DNA from: Magnetococcales bacterium WMHbin3
Lineage (GTDB): Bacteria > Pseudomonadota > Magnetococcia > Magnetococcales > Magnetaquicoccaceae
Direction of reading: 5' to 3'
NCBI GenBank assembly: GCA_002753185.1
Contig: PDZX01000029.1
Coordinates: forward strand, 1 to 48,903
DNA length: 48,903 nucleotides
Position numbers and translations under genes: made by a program
Part shown: one piece after another, positions 16,679-25,571 of the stretch
How the letters are laid out: every line of letters begins with the position of its first letter
How positions within the stretch are numbered: position 1 is the first letter of the stretch
Notes under the pieces: model-generated
What the model was told of the DNA's origin: nothing
Databases searched by the model: none
The model's input: only the letters and a program-made list of their open reading frames with translations

Positions 16679-16813
16679 GTATGTCCGGCGTTGACCGGCA
16701 TGGTGGCCGGGGCCGGTTCCGGCTTTTCTCCCTTGGCGGGCTTCCTGATCGGTTGCGTTTTCTTGCTGGAAAGGCATAAAGTCTCCAGCGCGTTGGCTGC
16801 GCGGAAGATGTCG
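16679..16813 (-). pseudogene. internal fragment of pilM (duplicated, decayed)
   Basis: These 135 bp align without gaps to pilM positions 15926-16060 (offset 753), for example CATGGTGGC, GGGGCCGGTTCCGG and GATCGGTTG. At 16813 the match jumps to pilM 16533, so about 470 bp of the second pilM copy has been deleted, at a GATGT-type microhomology. Confidence 0.85.
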
Positions 16814-16956
16814 ATGTGCGCCGGGCGAGAATATGCTATACTGGTCCGGTTGGATGGTCTGGATTGAAATTTTTACATTATTAACACGGTTTTTCTTGTC
16901 GGGGAAGGCATACCCATGGGATTGGAACGCAATAAAAGCGGCGGGACCAGGGAGGC
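16813..16956. repeat. right copy of duplicated pilM-start / spacer / PBP1A-start segment
   Basis: Counterpart of 16533-16678. It supplies the spacer in front of the intact PBP1A gene. The stretch 16555-16915 holds no gene other than these remnants. Confidence 0.85.
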
Positions 16957-19663
16957 GATCGAGCCGGATCTGTTCGCGGACGCGGGGGGAGGCGCGCCGG
17001 ACCCGGTGGATGTCGTCCCGGAGCGCTGGGGCGTATCGCGCGAGAGCGGGCCAGCCAAAAAACCGCCTGCCAATCCGCCCGCCAATCCGCCCGCAAAACG
17101 CCCGCCGCTCGCGCGCAAGTCCGGGGGTGGTGGTTTTTGGCGCTGGTGTCTGCGGTTTTTCTATCTTTCCGTGTTGTTGATCCTGCTCCATGTCGGGGTG
17201 GTGTGGGGGGTGTATCTCCACTTCATGAGCGAGGGACTGCCCCCTCTCAACAGTCTGGCGGACTATCGTCCCAACCTGTTGACGCGTGTCTACGCGCGGG
17301 ATTATCAACTGCTGGGCGAGTTCTACATTCAGCGCCGTCAGTTCATTCCCCGTTCCGAGATGCCCCAGCGGCTGATCGACGCCCTGCTGGCCATCGAGGA
17401 CTCACGTTTCTATCAGCATTTCGGCGTGGATCCGAAGGGGATGATGCGGGCGTTTTTCACCAACCTCAAGTCCGGGGGCCGCAAGCAGGGGGCATCGACG
17501 ATCACCCAGCAGGTGGCGCGCACCTTTCTTTTGACTTCCGTAAAGAGTTGGACGCGCAAGGTCAAGGAGATCATCCTCGCCTTGCGCATCGAACGGCGTT
17601 TCAGCAAGGACGAGATCCTGGAACTCTACTTCAACCAGATCTACATGGGCGCCGGCGCGTATGGCATGGGGGCGGCGGCGCACGTCTATTTCGCCCGCGA
17701 CGTGTCGGAACTCACCCTGGGTCAGATGGCCTTGCTGGCCGGTCTGCCCAAGGCACCCAGCGATTACAACCCCTGGCGGGACTCGGAGAAGGCCCTCGCC
17801 CGGCGCAAGCTGGTCCTCAACCGCATGGCCGAGCTGGGCGCGGTGACCGCCGAGGAGGCCGCCGCCGCCGCCGAGGAGCCGCTGAACCTCGCCAAGCCCA
17901 AGGAGTCCCTGGAGCAGGTCGCCCCCTATTATCTGGAGCATGTCCGCCGCACCATCGTCGAGGAGTGGGGGACCGATCAGTTGTACAACGGCGGGCTGGA
18001 GGTCTACACCGCCCTGGATCCCCGTCTGCAGAAGGCGGCGCAGGCCGCAGTGCAGAAGGGGCTGGTGGAGTACGATCGCCGTCACGGCTATCGCGGCCCC
18101 CTGGAACGGAGTGTCAATCCCGGCCCGGCGGGCCGCGCGGAGTGGCTGAAAAAATACGAGAAGAAAAGTCCGACCGTGGGTGGATTTTATCATGCCCTGG
18201 TGCTGGATATCGGCAAGCAGGGGGTGGCCCATCTGCTGCTGGCCAACGGCAAGGAGGCCCAGCTTCCCATCGAGGGGGTGAAGTGGGCGCGTCCCTACAT
18301 CAGTCACAAGGCCATGGGGTCGGCGCCGAAGAAGGTGGCGGACCTGCTCAAGCCCGGCGACGTGATTCTGGTCGAGCCTCCGGAGGGCAAACGGAACCAC
18401 TTCGCCCTGGCCCAGGAGCCGGTGGCCGAGGCGGCCCTGGTCAGCATGGATCCCCACACCGGCCAGGTCGTGGCCATGGTGGGGGGGTACGACTTCGGAC
18501 GCAGCGAGTTCAACCGCGCCATCCAGGGGATCCGCCAGCCCGGCTCCGCCTTCAAGCCCTTCATTTTCACCTCGGCCATGGACAAGGGGTTTTCCCCGGT
18601 GGACAAGGTGGATGACAGTCCCTTGCCGTTGACCTACCGGGATCCGTCCACCGGGGTGGTCAAGACCTGGCAACCGGAGAACTACGAGCACAAATATTAC
18701 GGTCCCACCACGTTGCGGGTGGCGCTGGCCCACTCCCGCAATCTGGTGACGGTGCGGCTCGCCAAGACCCTGGGCGTGTCCTATTTTGCCCCCTACATGC
18801 GCAATTTCGGTCTGGTGATCCCGCCGGAGCGGCATGACTTGTCGCTGTCGCTGGGTTCAATGGGGTTTTCGCCCCTGAAGATGACCGCAGCCTACACGGT
18901 GTTCGCCAATGGCGGCAAGCTGGTGGAGCCGGTCTACATCGCGCGGGTGCAGGACCGCTATGGCCGGACGGTGTTCCGGCACAGCGGCGGCGACTGTCTG
19001 CTGTGTCACCAGGAGCCGGAAAAGATCGTGCCGCAGCCAGGGGAGGCGCAGAGCGCCCCGCTGTACGGCAAACCGGTCCTCAATCCGGCCAGCGTCTATC
19101 AGGTGGTGAGCCTCATGAAGGGGGTGGTGAAATACGGCACCGCGCGCAAGGCATTGTCCTTGAACCGGCCGGTGGCGGGCAAGACCGGGACCACCAACGA
19201 CATGCGGGATGCCTGGTTCATGGGGATCGCCCCGTCGCTGGTGGCGGGGGTGTGGGTGGGGATGGACGATTATTCCATTCTGGGCGAGACCGGGGGCACG
19301 GCGGCGTTGCCCATCTGGATCGACTACATGCAAGAGGCGCTCAAGGGTCAGCCGGCCACCGATTTTCCGGTCCCGCCCGGCATTGCGCTGGAGGAGATCG
19401 ATGCCGAGACCGGCGAGATCGCCGGAGCGGATACGCCCAAGAATATGAGGGTTTACGAGGCGTTCAAGCCTGGACAGGGGCCGCTGGTCGCCGACGCGGG
19501 GACGGCTCCGACTGTGGGTGGGTCGGACGAGGAGGCGGGGGGCATCCTGGTCGAGGGTGGCGCGGGTGGCGAACCGGCCGCCAACCGCTGGGGCAGTGGT
19601 GGTGGCAGCGCCCCGGCCGGAGGCGGCGCCAGCACGGGGGAAATGGACGGCGGGTTGTATTGA
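16916..19663 (+). CDS. mrcA: penicillin-binding protein 1A (class A PBP)
   Basis: A 915-aa bifunctional murein synthase. A Pro-rich cytoplasmic tail (1-75) precedes one transmembrane helix (about 76-103). The GT51 glycosyltransferase domain follows, with the catalytic Glu161 in IEDSRFYQHFGVD, plus GASTITQQVAR and RKVKEIILALRIE. An OB-like insert is followed by the transpeptidase: S544 of SAFK and KTGT at 756. The C-terminal tail (about 850-915) is Gly/Ala-rich and disordered. It polymerises and crosslinks peptidoglycan in the periplasm. It is divergent from pilM. Its spacer contains a decayed duplicate of its own start. Confidence 0.93.
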   Translation: MGLERNKSGGTREAIEPDLFADAGGGAPDPVDVVPERWGVSRESGPAKKPPANPPANPPAKRPPLARKSGGGGFWRWCLRFFYLSVLLILLHVGVVWGVYLHFMSEGLPPLNSLADYRPNLLTRVYARDYQLLGEFYIQRRQFIPRSEMPQRLIDALLAIEDSRFYQHFGVDPKGMMRAFFTNLKSGGRKQGASTITQQVARTFLLTSVKSWTRKVKEIILALRIERRFSKDEILELYFNQIYMGAGAYGMGAAAHVYFARDVSELTLGQMALLAGLPKAPSDYNPWRDSEKALARRKLVLNRMAELGAVTAEEAAAAAEEPLNLAKPKESLEQVAPYYLEHVRRTIVEEWGTDQLYNGGLEVYTALDPRLQKAAQAAVQKGLVEYDRRHGYRGPLERSVNPGPAGRAEWLKKYEKKSPTVGGFYHALVLDIGKQGVAHLLLANGKEAQLPIEGVKWARPYISHKAMGSAPKKVADLLKPGDVILVEPPEGKRNHFALAQEPVAEAALVSMDPHTGQVVAMVGGYDFGRSEFNRAIQGIRQPGSAFKPFIFTSAMDKGFSPVDKVDDSPLPLTYRDPSTGVVKTWQPENYEHKYYGPTTLRVALAHSRNLVTVRLAKTLGVSYFAPYMRNFGLVIPPERHDLSLSLGSMGFSPLKMTAAYTVFANGGKLVEPVYIARVQDRYGRTVFRHSGGDCLLCHQEPEKIVPQPGEAQSAPLYGKPVLNPASVYQVVSLMKGVVKYGTARKALSLNRPVAGKTGTTNDMRDAWFMGIAPSLVAGVWVGMDDYSILGETGGTAALPIWIDYMQEALKGQPATDFPVPPGIALEEIDAETGEIAGADTPKNMRVYEAFKPGQGPLVADAGTAPTVGGSDEEAGGILVEGGAGGEPAANRWGSGGGSAPAGGGASTGEMDGGLY

Positions 19664-19672
19664 GGCGTGGGC

Positions 19673-20521
19673 TTATGGCCTGGAGATGGCCAGACGCATC
19701 TTTTCCAGCGCCCGGTGTTCCAGTTGCCGGACCCGTTCCCGCGAGACGCCCAACTTGCGGCCGATCTCTTCCAGGGTGAGGGGGTTGGCGTCGAGAATCC
19801 GCCAGGTGATGATGACCCGTTCCCGATCGTTGAGGGCATTCATGGCCAGGGTCGCCATCCGGTTGCGCAGGCGGGCGTCCTCGGCGTCCAGGAGGCAGCG
19901 TTCCTGATTCCCCTGCGTGTCGGCGATGAGGTTTTGCAACTCTTCGCCCTCGTCGTCGATGCGCCGGTTGAGGGAGTCGTCGCGGCTGGCCAGGCGACCG
20001 TCCATTTCGAGGATTTCCTGGGGCTTGGCGCCCAGTTTCGCGCCCAGGAGGGTGGCCTCGTCGAAGTTCAGGTGGTCCAGGGAGGCCTTGTTGCGCCGCA
20101 GGGTGAAGAAGAGTTTGCGTTGCACGGCGGTGGTGCCGATCTTGACCAGGCTCCAGGAGCGCAGGATGAACTCCTGGATGGCGGAGCGGATCCACCACAT
20201 GGCATAGGTGGACAGGCGGAACCCCTTGTAGGGGTCGAATTTTTTCACGGCCTGCATGAGGCCGAGGGATCCTTCCTGGACCAGGTCCATGAGGCGGAAG
20301 CCGTAGTCGGTGTACTCCCTGGCGATCTTGACCACGTAGCGCAGGTAGGAGGAGACCAGGCGATGGGCTGCGTGCCGGTCGCCATGCTCGTGGTAGAGGA
20401 CGGCCAGGCGATACTCCTCTTCCGGGGTGAGGATGGGGAAGCGTTGAATCTCGGCGAGATACCGTGTCAGATCGCCCTGATCCGCAGCGGGAACCAGGGA
20501 GAGGCTCGTGGTGGATTTCAT
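19673..20521 (-). CDS. rpoH: RNA polymerase sigma-32 (heat-shock) factor
   Basis: A 282-aa sigma-70-family factor. Region 2 has DLVQEGSLGLMQAVKKFDP and FRLSTYAMWWIRSAIQEFIL. The RpoH box is present as QRKLFFTLRR (134-143), which identifies it as sigma-32 rather than RpoD or RpoS. Region 4 has TLEEIGRKLGVSRERVRQLE, contacting the -35 element. It directs transcription of chaperone and protease genes. It ends 9 bp from the convergent PBP1A gene and is divergent from plsC with a very short spacer. Confidence 0.93.
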   Translation of the reverse strand: MKSTTSLSLVPAADQGDLTRYLAEIQRFPILTPEEEYRLAVLYHEHGDRHAAHRLVSSYLRYVVKIAREYTDYGFRLMDLVQEGSLGLMQAVKKFDPYKGFRLSTYAMWWIRSAIQEFILRSWSLVKIGTTAVQRKLFFTLRRNKASLDHLNFDEATLLGAKLGAKPQEILEMDGRLASRDDSLNRRIDDEGEELQNLIADTQGNQERCLLDAEDARLRNRMATLAMNALNDRERVIITWRILDANPLTLEEIGRKLGVSRERVRQLEHRALEKMRLAISRP

Positions 20522-20565
20522 GTGGCCTCGTGGGGAAGGTTGCTGGAGTATTAGAAATTGATTAT

Positions 20566-21312
20566 ATGGTGAATGGCATGAGAGTCAAGGTTTGGATGGG
20601 TTCCGGTATCTTTTTCTTGCTTTTCGTGGCGGGGATCGTGGTGTATGGCCTGGGGATCAGCGCGGGGTGGCCGGTGCTTTCCCTGGAGCGGCGTCGCGCG
20701 ATGGCGCGGAGTTGGTTCGGGTACAACCGGCGCATTTTGGCCGTCACCTGTGACCTGCGGGAAGAGGTGGAGGGGTTGGAGCGGATTCCCGATGGGCCGA
20801 TGGTGATCCTGTGCAAGCATCAATCCACCTGGGAGACGGTGGTGTTGCAGGTTTTGTTGCCGCCGAGCGTGGTGGTGCTCAAGGAGAGTCTTTTGTGGAT
20901 CCCGGTGTTTGGTTGGGCTTTGCGGGCCACCGGTCAGATCGGCATCGACCGGGGCAAGGGGGTGGAGGCGTTGCATCGGATGCGGGAGCAGGGGGTGCGG
21001 CAGTTGGGGCAGGGGGTATCGGTGCTGATTTTTCCGGAGGGGACCCGTTCCGCGCCCGGCCAACCGGGCCGTTACAATCCGGGTGGGGTGGCGTTGGCCA
21101 TGGAGGCCGGGGCGCCGATCCTGCCGGTGGCGCACAATGCCGGGAGTTTCTGGCCGCGTCGGGTTTTCTTGAAGAAGCCGGGGGTGATCCGGGTGCGCAT
21201 TGGCGAGCCGATTCCCACCGCCGGGCTGGCCAGATCGGAGCGCAAGCGGTTGCAGGCGTTGGTGGAGCAGACCATCGAGGGGATGGTGCGGGAGTTGGAG
21301 TCCGTCGGTTGA
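20566..21312 (+). CDS. plsC: 1-acyl-sn-glycerol-3-phosphate acyltransferase
   Basis: A 248-aa membrane-associated acyltransferase that makes phosphatidic acid from lysophosphatidic acid. It has an N-terminal hydrophobic helix (about 14-32). Motif I is KHQSTWE (H85, E90), the HX4E form seen in part of the PlsC family in place of HX4D. Motif III is FPEGTRS (157-162). The start is uncertain: ATG 20566 and ATG 20578 are both close to the hydrophobic helix and neither has a strong Shine-Dalgarno. The frame stays open back into rpoH but the upstream residues do not look like protein. Confidence 0.88.
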   Translation: MVNGMRVKVWMGSGIFFLLFVAGIVVYGLGISAGWPVLSLERRRAMARSWFGYNRRILAVTCDLREEVEGLERIPDGPMVILCKHQSTWETVVLQVLLPPSVVVLKESLLWIPVFGWALRATGQIGIDRGKGVEALHRMREQGVRQLGQGVSVLIFPEGTRSAPGQPGRYNPGGVALAMEAGAPILPVAHNAGSFWPRRVFLKKPGVIRVRIGEPIPTAGLARSERKRLQALVEQTIEGMVRELESVG

Positions 21313-21435
21313 GAGCGGGGGTTTCGCGCCATTTTTGTTGCGGGTTGGTTTTTTTAATGCGTCCGGCTCGCGTTGATGCTAGAATCATGACAACTTGTTC
21401 TTCAATCACTTTTGCATGATCAATAGGGATGTCGA

Positions 21436-21954
21436 ATGGACACCATTAATAAAAAGTTGCAGGAGAAGGACATTTTTGAAACGACTTTTACAATGATCAA
21501 GGGGTTATACAGTAAGGAAAGTTTTTGCAACCGCATCAATGCCGAGCAGATTGTCATCGACATCGATGTGGAGCAGGGGTGTACCAGAAGCCTGTTCCTG
21601 GCCTATGGGAAATTCACCATCTCCCGCGATTCCAAGGACCCGCAAGGCAACTACGTGCGCCATGACATCCTCAGGGACGCGCAGTCGTTCGAGCAGTTCG
21701 TGTTCGTGGAGAAGTTCTACGAATACATCGATTGCAAGATCAATGACCTGACCGAGTACGAGATCTCCTTGCGCGAATACGAGAGTCTGCTGAAATTCTC
21801 CCAGATCACCGCCAACCTGAACTACAAGATGTTCCCTTCCCTGATGGAGTTCTTCAAGAAGGATTGCCTGAACACCTTCAAGTCGGTGTTGAGCAAGGAG
21901 CAGGCGAAGACCCTCAACATGCGTCTTGGGGAGTTGTTGATGGAGTATCGTTGA
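21436..21954 (+). CDS. unrecognised 172-aa protein
   Basis: I do not recognise this family. It is a soluble, mostly helical protein rich in Phe, Tyr, Lys and Glu, with no signal peptide, membrane segment or cysteine motif that suggests a role. Its first 100 bp are more AT-rich than its neighbours. It follows a 123-bp spacer and ends 24 bp before the HEPN/MNT pair on the same strand, so it may be co-transcribed with that module. Codon use in the body is GC-rich and consistent with a real gene. Confidence 0.65.
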   Translation: MDTINKKLQEKDIFETTFTMIKGLYSKESFCNRINAEQIVIDIDVEQGCTRSLFLAYGKFTISRDSKDPQGNYVRHDILRDAQSFEQFVFVEKFYEYIDCKINDLTEYEISLREYESLLKFSQITANLNYKMFPSLMEFFKKDCLNTFKSVLSKEQAKTLNMRLGELLMEYR

Positions 21955-21978
21955 ATCCGGGTGCGAAAGGAGGTGGCG

Positions 21979-22398
21979 ATGACCGGATCGAAACAGGATC
22001 TGACCTCTCTTGCCAATGCCGTGGAGCGCTTCGCGGAAGGGTTGGAAGTGCTGCGTCGGCAGCCGGACGACGCCTTGATCCGGGATGGCGTGATCCAGCG
22101 CTTCGAGTTCACTTACGAACAAGCCCACAAAGCGCTGCGGCGCTATCTGGAAATGACCGCCGCCAACCCGGCCGCCATCGATGACATGGTGTTTCAGGAT
22201 CTGATCCGCACGGGCAACGAGCAGGGGCTTTTGCTGAATGACTGGGAGGCATGGAAAGGGTATCGGCAATCCCGCACCGACACCAGCCATACCTACAATG
22301 AGGAGAAGGCCTTGAAAGTGATCGACAAAATTCCCGCCTTTCTGGACGAGGCGCGTTTTCTCCTGGAGCGGTTGCGCAGGCGAACCGGCCAGGCGTGA
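21979..22398 (+). CDS. HEPN-family protein (nucleotidyltransferase substrate-binding, HI0074-like)
   Basis: A 139-aa HEPN protein with IQRFEFTYEQAHKALRRYL and an intact RX4H motif as RTDTSH (R99-H104). The start is set at ATG 21979 because AAAGGAGG lies 5 bases upstream; the GTG at 21961 is less likely. It probably is an RNase toxin controlled by the MNT partner, whose GTG start overlaps its stop as GTGA. It is only distantly similar to the HEPN protein at 8947, so the two modules are not recent copies of each other. Confidence 0.88.
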   Translation: MTGSKQDLTSLANAVERFAEGLEVLRRQPDDALIRDGVIQRFEFTYEQAHKALRRYLEMTAANPAAIDDMVFQDLIRTGNEQGLLLNDWEAWKGYRQSRTDTSHTYNEEKALKVIDKIPAFLDEARFLLERLRRRTGQA

Positions 22399-22706
22399 GC
22401 GAACAACCCCCCATCGACTTGCGCCCGGATCACTGGGCGATCCTGCGGACGATCCTCCAACACTATGTTCCGGATCGGGAGGTGTGGGCCTTCGGATCAC
22501 GCGCCAAATGGACGGCCAGGCAATACTCCGATCTGGATTTATGCGTGCTGGGAGACAGGCCGTTGGATCTGGGGGTGCAGGCCACTCTGGAGGAGGCGTT
22601 CCGCGAGTCGGATTTGCCGTTCAAGGTGGATGTGGTGGATTGGGCGACGACGGCAGAGGGATTCAAAAAGATCGTCAGGGCGGATCGGGTGGTGGTGCAG
22701 AAGTAA
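22395..22706 (+). CDS. MNT-type nucleotidyltransferase
   Basis: A 103-aa minimal nucleotidyltransferase with GS (34-35), ten residues and DLD (D46, D48), and a third acidic candidate in KVDVVDW. GTG start, 4-bp overlap with the HEPN gene. It is the antitoxin-type partner of that HEPN protein. It ends 2 bp before the convergent ksgA. Confidence 0.88.
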   Translation: MSEQPPIDLRPDHWAILRTILQHYVPDREVWAFGSRAKWTARQYSDLDLCVLGDRPLDLGVQATLEEAFRESDLPFKVDVVDWATTAEGFKKIVRADRVVVQK

Positions 22707-22708
22707 CT

Positions 22709-23512
22709 TCACGCAGTGGACTCCTGCTGTATCGCCCGCGTCAGCCCGGCGAATTCCGCGATGGAGAGGGTTTCTCCCCGGCGTTCCGGGTCGATACCGG
22801 CCCGTTGCAGCCAGGCGGCGGGTGCGGGATCCAGCACCTTCAGCGCGTTGGAGAGCACCTTGCGCCGCTGTCCGAAGGCGGCATGCACCACCCTGGAGAA
22901 CAACGCCGGATCCTCCACCGGCACCAGCGGTTGCGCGCGGCGGGTCAGGCGAATCACCGCCGACATCACCTTGGGCGGCGGATGAAACGCCGTCGGCGGG
23001 ATTGTGAACAGGATCTCGCTTGCCAACCATACCCCGCACAACACCGACAACGTCCCATACGCCTTGGTGCCGGGCCGGGCCGCGATCCGTTGCGCCACCT
23101 CGTCCTGAAACATCAGGGTCATCCGCGCGATGGCGTCGCCCTGCTCCAGAAAATGCAGCAGTAATTGCGAGCTCAAGTAATAGGGCAGATTGGCCACGAT
23201 TTGCAACGGACCTCCCAGCCGGGCCGCCAACTCCCGATAATCCACCCGCAAGGCATCCCCACTGACCACCCGCAACTCCCCCAGCCCGGCGGTGACCCGC
23301 ATCAGATGCTCCGGCAGCCGCTCGTCCAACTCGATGGCCAATACCCGTCCGGTGTGCGTCAGCAGTGGCCGCGTCAACGCCCCCAAACCAGGACCGATCT
23401 CCACCACCCAATCCCCATGCGTCACCCCGGAGGCCAGCACGATCCGCTCGGCAAGCGCCGCGTCGTTGAGAAAATGCTGTCCGATCCGCTTTCTGGGAAA
23501 CAGATTCGTCAT
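22709..23512 (-). CDS. rsmA: 16S rRNA (adenine1518/1519-N6)-dimethyltransferase
   Basis: A 267-aa enzyme (RsmA/KsgA) that dimethylates two adjacent adenines near the 3' end of 16S rRNA late in 30S assembly, using SAM. Motifs: RIGQHFLND at the N terminus, the SAM-binding EIGPGLGALT, and the catalytic NLPYYLSS. The start at 23512 is supported by AAGGAG 6 bases upstream. It follows the hybrid kinase gene with a 14-bp gap and may be co-transcribed with it. Confidence 0.95.
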   Translation of the reverse strand: MTNLFPRKRIGQHFLNDAALAERIVLASGVTHGDWVVEIGPGLGALTRPLLTHTGRVLAIELDERLPEHLMRVTAGLGELRVVSGDALRVDYRELAARLGGPLQIVANLPYYLSSQLLLHFLEQGDAIARMTLMFQDEVAQRIAARPGTKAYGTLSVLCGVWLASEILFTIPPTAFHPPPKVMSAVIRLTRRAQPLVPVEDPALFSRVVHAAFGQRRKVLSNALKVLDPAPAAWLQRAGIDPERRGETLSIAEFAGLTRAIQQESTA

Positions 23513-23526
23513 GATGCTCTCCTTTT

Positions 23527-25458
23527 TCAGCCCAGGAAGCGTCGCACCCGTGGAATGAACTCCGACGGGGTGAAGGGTTTGGTGACAAAATCGTTGGCGC
23601 CCATCCGGAAGGCGTTCTCCCGTGTTTCGATGGCGTCGTCGCCGGTGATCAGAATCAGTGGAATCCCGCGGGTCTTGGGATCCTTGCGTACCGCCGACAG
23701 CAGTTCGAATCCGTCCATTTCCGGCATCTGAATGTCGCAGATGATCAGATGGCAGGGGGTGGCTTTCAGCATGCCCATGGCCTCCTGGCCATCCGCGCAT
23801 TCCAGGGTTTTCACCTCCACGCGGCGCAAGAAGTCCATCAACAGGAAGCGGAACGTCGTGTCGTCGTCCACCACCAGAACCTGCGGGATCACCTCCGGGA
23901 GTTGGGCGAAAAAGGTGCTCCCCGCCCCCAGGCGCGACTCCACGCTCAGCGTGCCCCGATGCGCCCGCAGGATGTCCTGGCTGAACGGCAGGCCATACCC
24001 GGTGCCGTGCTCTCCGGCGGTGCCCGGCGTGGAGGTCTTCTCTTCCAGATGGAAGAGTTTCGGCAACCGCTTCTTGCGGATGCCCACCCCGGTGTCACGC
24101 ACCGCCAGGGTGGCGGGTTGTCCCTCCGGACGGCACAGGGTCACCCGATGCCCCGCGCGACAGAACTTGATCGCGTTCGAGAGCAGATTGTGCACCACCT
24201 CCCCGAACAGTGCCCTGTCCGCGTACAACCGGAACCCTTCCGGCAGTTCGTTGACCAGTTCGATGCCCTTTTTTTCCGCCAGGGGACGCACGGAGGCGAG
24301 TCGCTCCTCGGCGAGAAACCGGGCGTTGAAGAATGAGGGTTCCGGGATGATCTTGCCGGTCTTCAGCCGGCTGATGTTCAGGATCTCGTCGATCATGCCG
24401 AGCATTTTCGCGCTGCTCTCCCGGATCCAATCCAGATACCCTTTCTGTTTTTTGCTCAAGGGGTTTTTGGCGTCCCGGTCCATCAGTTCCAGAAAGCCCA
24501 GGATGGAGGTGAAGGGGCCGCGCAGGTCATGGGCCACCAGGGAGACGAACTGATCTTTCAGTCGGGTGGCGCGTTCCGCCTCGTCCCGCGCCCGCAGCAG
24601 GGCGGCCTCCGCCTTGCGGTGGCGCGTCACGTCGCGCAGGATGGTCACGATATGCCAGGCCCCACGGATCCGGATGGCCGAGGAGGAGGCCTCCACCGGA
24701 AAGGTCCGTCCGCTTTTGCGTCTTACCGTGAACTCGGTGACCCGCCCGATCATGCTCCCCTTGCCGGTGCGGCCAAAGCCCTTGAAACTTTGTGTCAACT
24801 GGTTGGCGAACTCCGACGGGGGGAGCAGTTCCAGCACCGGATGGCCCAGGATCTCCTCTTCCTGATAGCCGAACACCCGGCTCGCGGCCGGATTCCAGAA
24901 GATCACGCGCATCTGGTCGTCCAGGATCAGGATCGGGTCGTGGGCCGCTGCGGCAATGGCGTCCAGGCGTTCCCTGGCCTCGTTGAGATCCAGGGTGCTG
25001 ATTTCCACCCGTTTTTCGAGTTGCGCCTTGGCCTTGCTCAGTTCCAGGAGGGTCGCTTCCAGATACTGGGAGGTGCGTCGTTTTTCCAGGACGTGGTGAA
25101 TCGAGCGTTGCAGGACCTCCAGGTCCAGATCTTCCTTGCGCAGGTAATCGTCGGCCCCTGCCCGCACCGCCTCCAGGAGCGCCTCGTCTCCCGCCATGCC
25201 GGTGAAGAGGATGCAACCCGCGCGCGAGCCGTTGGCCCTGAGTTGCCGGATCAGGTCGCTCCCCGATTCGTTGTCCAGGCGATAGTCCACGAAGGCCAGG
25301 GCCGGATCGTGTACGTCGAGGAGCGCCATCGCCTCCGCGCCGTTGGCGCAGGCCACCGGCGTCAGTGTCCAGCGGGTGATCTTCCGGATCAGGCCGGACA
25401 GCAGGGCGCGTTCCATCGGGTTGTCGTCCACGATCAGGACTTGTAAGGCATCGTTCAT
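23527..25458 (-). CDS. hybrid sensor histidine kinase (REC-PAS-HisKA-HATPase-REC)
   Basis: A 643-aa soluble protein with no transmembrane helix. An N-terminal receiver has D58 and K108 and is followed by a coiled coil (about 125-165). A PAS domain (about 165-285) contains ILILDDQMRVIFWNPAASR. The HisKA H-box is SLVAHDLRGP (His310), followed by an HATPase (GVGIRKK, GTGYGLPFS). A C-terminal receiver has D575 in IICDIQMPEMDG. It probably receives phosphate or a signal through the first receiver and relays it to the last. The start at 25458 is chosen for the clean REC beginning. Met at 25476 is possible. The divergent OmpR-type regulator is a likely, unproven partner. Confidence 0.88.
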   Translation of the reverse strand: MNDALQVLIVDDNPMERALLSGLIRKITRWTLTPVACANGAEAMALLDVHDPALAFVDYRLDNESGSDLIRQLRANGSRAGCILFTGMAGDEALLEAVRAGADDYLRKEDLDLEVLQRSIHHVLEKRRTSQYLEATLLELSKAKAQLEKRVEISTLDLNEARERLDAIAAAAHDPILILDDQMRVIFWNPAASRVFGYQEEEILGHPVLELLPPSEFANQLTQSFKGFGRTGKGSMIGRVTEFTVRRKSGRTFPVEASSSAIRIRGAWHIVTILRDVTRHRKAEAALLRARDEAERATRLKDQFVSLVAHDLRGPFTSILGFLELMDRDAKNPLSKKQKGYLDWIRESSAKMLGMIDEILNISRLKTGKIIPEPSFFNARFLAEERLASVRPLAEKKGIELVNELPEGFRLYADRALFGEVVHNLLSNAIKFCRAGHRVTLCRPEGQPATLAVRDTGVGIRKKRLPKLFHLEEKTSTPGTAGEHGTGYGLPFSQDILRAHRGTLSVESRLGAGSTFFAQLPEVIPQVLVVDDDTTFRFLLMDFLRRVEVKTLECADGQEAMGMLKATPCHLIICDIQMPEMDGFELLSAVRKDPKTRGIPLILITGDDAIETRENAFRMGANDFVTKPFTPSEFIPRVRRFLG

Positions 25459-25571
25459 GGCGTTCCTGGTCAACATTTCTTCCGCAAGGGTGAGGGGAGT
25501 ACCCAGCTTAGCACGTTTGCGGACAACAGGCAAAATCCGGCTTGCGTTTCCCTGCCCAAGGGCATAGGATT

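Noticed and set aside
18481..18487. G7 run in the PBP1A gene as a phase-variation site
   Set aside because: Runs of seven Gs recur in several ordinary genes of this GC-rich DNA (for example 3692-3698 and 9971-9977) without breaking frames; only the G8 and G9 runs were kept.
17402..18615. Second plus-strand frame overlapping PBP1A
   Set aside because: It is an out-of-frame shadow of the mrcA reading frame with low-complexity Gly/Arg composition.
20813..20840. PlsC with a mutated catalytic HX4D motif
   Set aside because: The HX4E form (KHQSTWE) occurs in functional PlsC relatives, so it is not evidence of inactivation.
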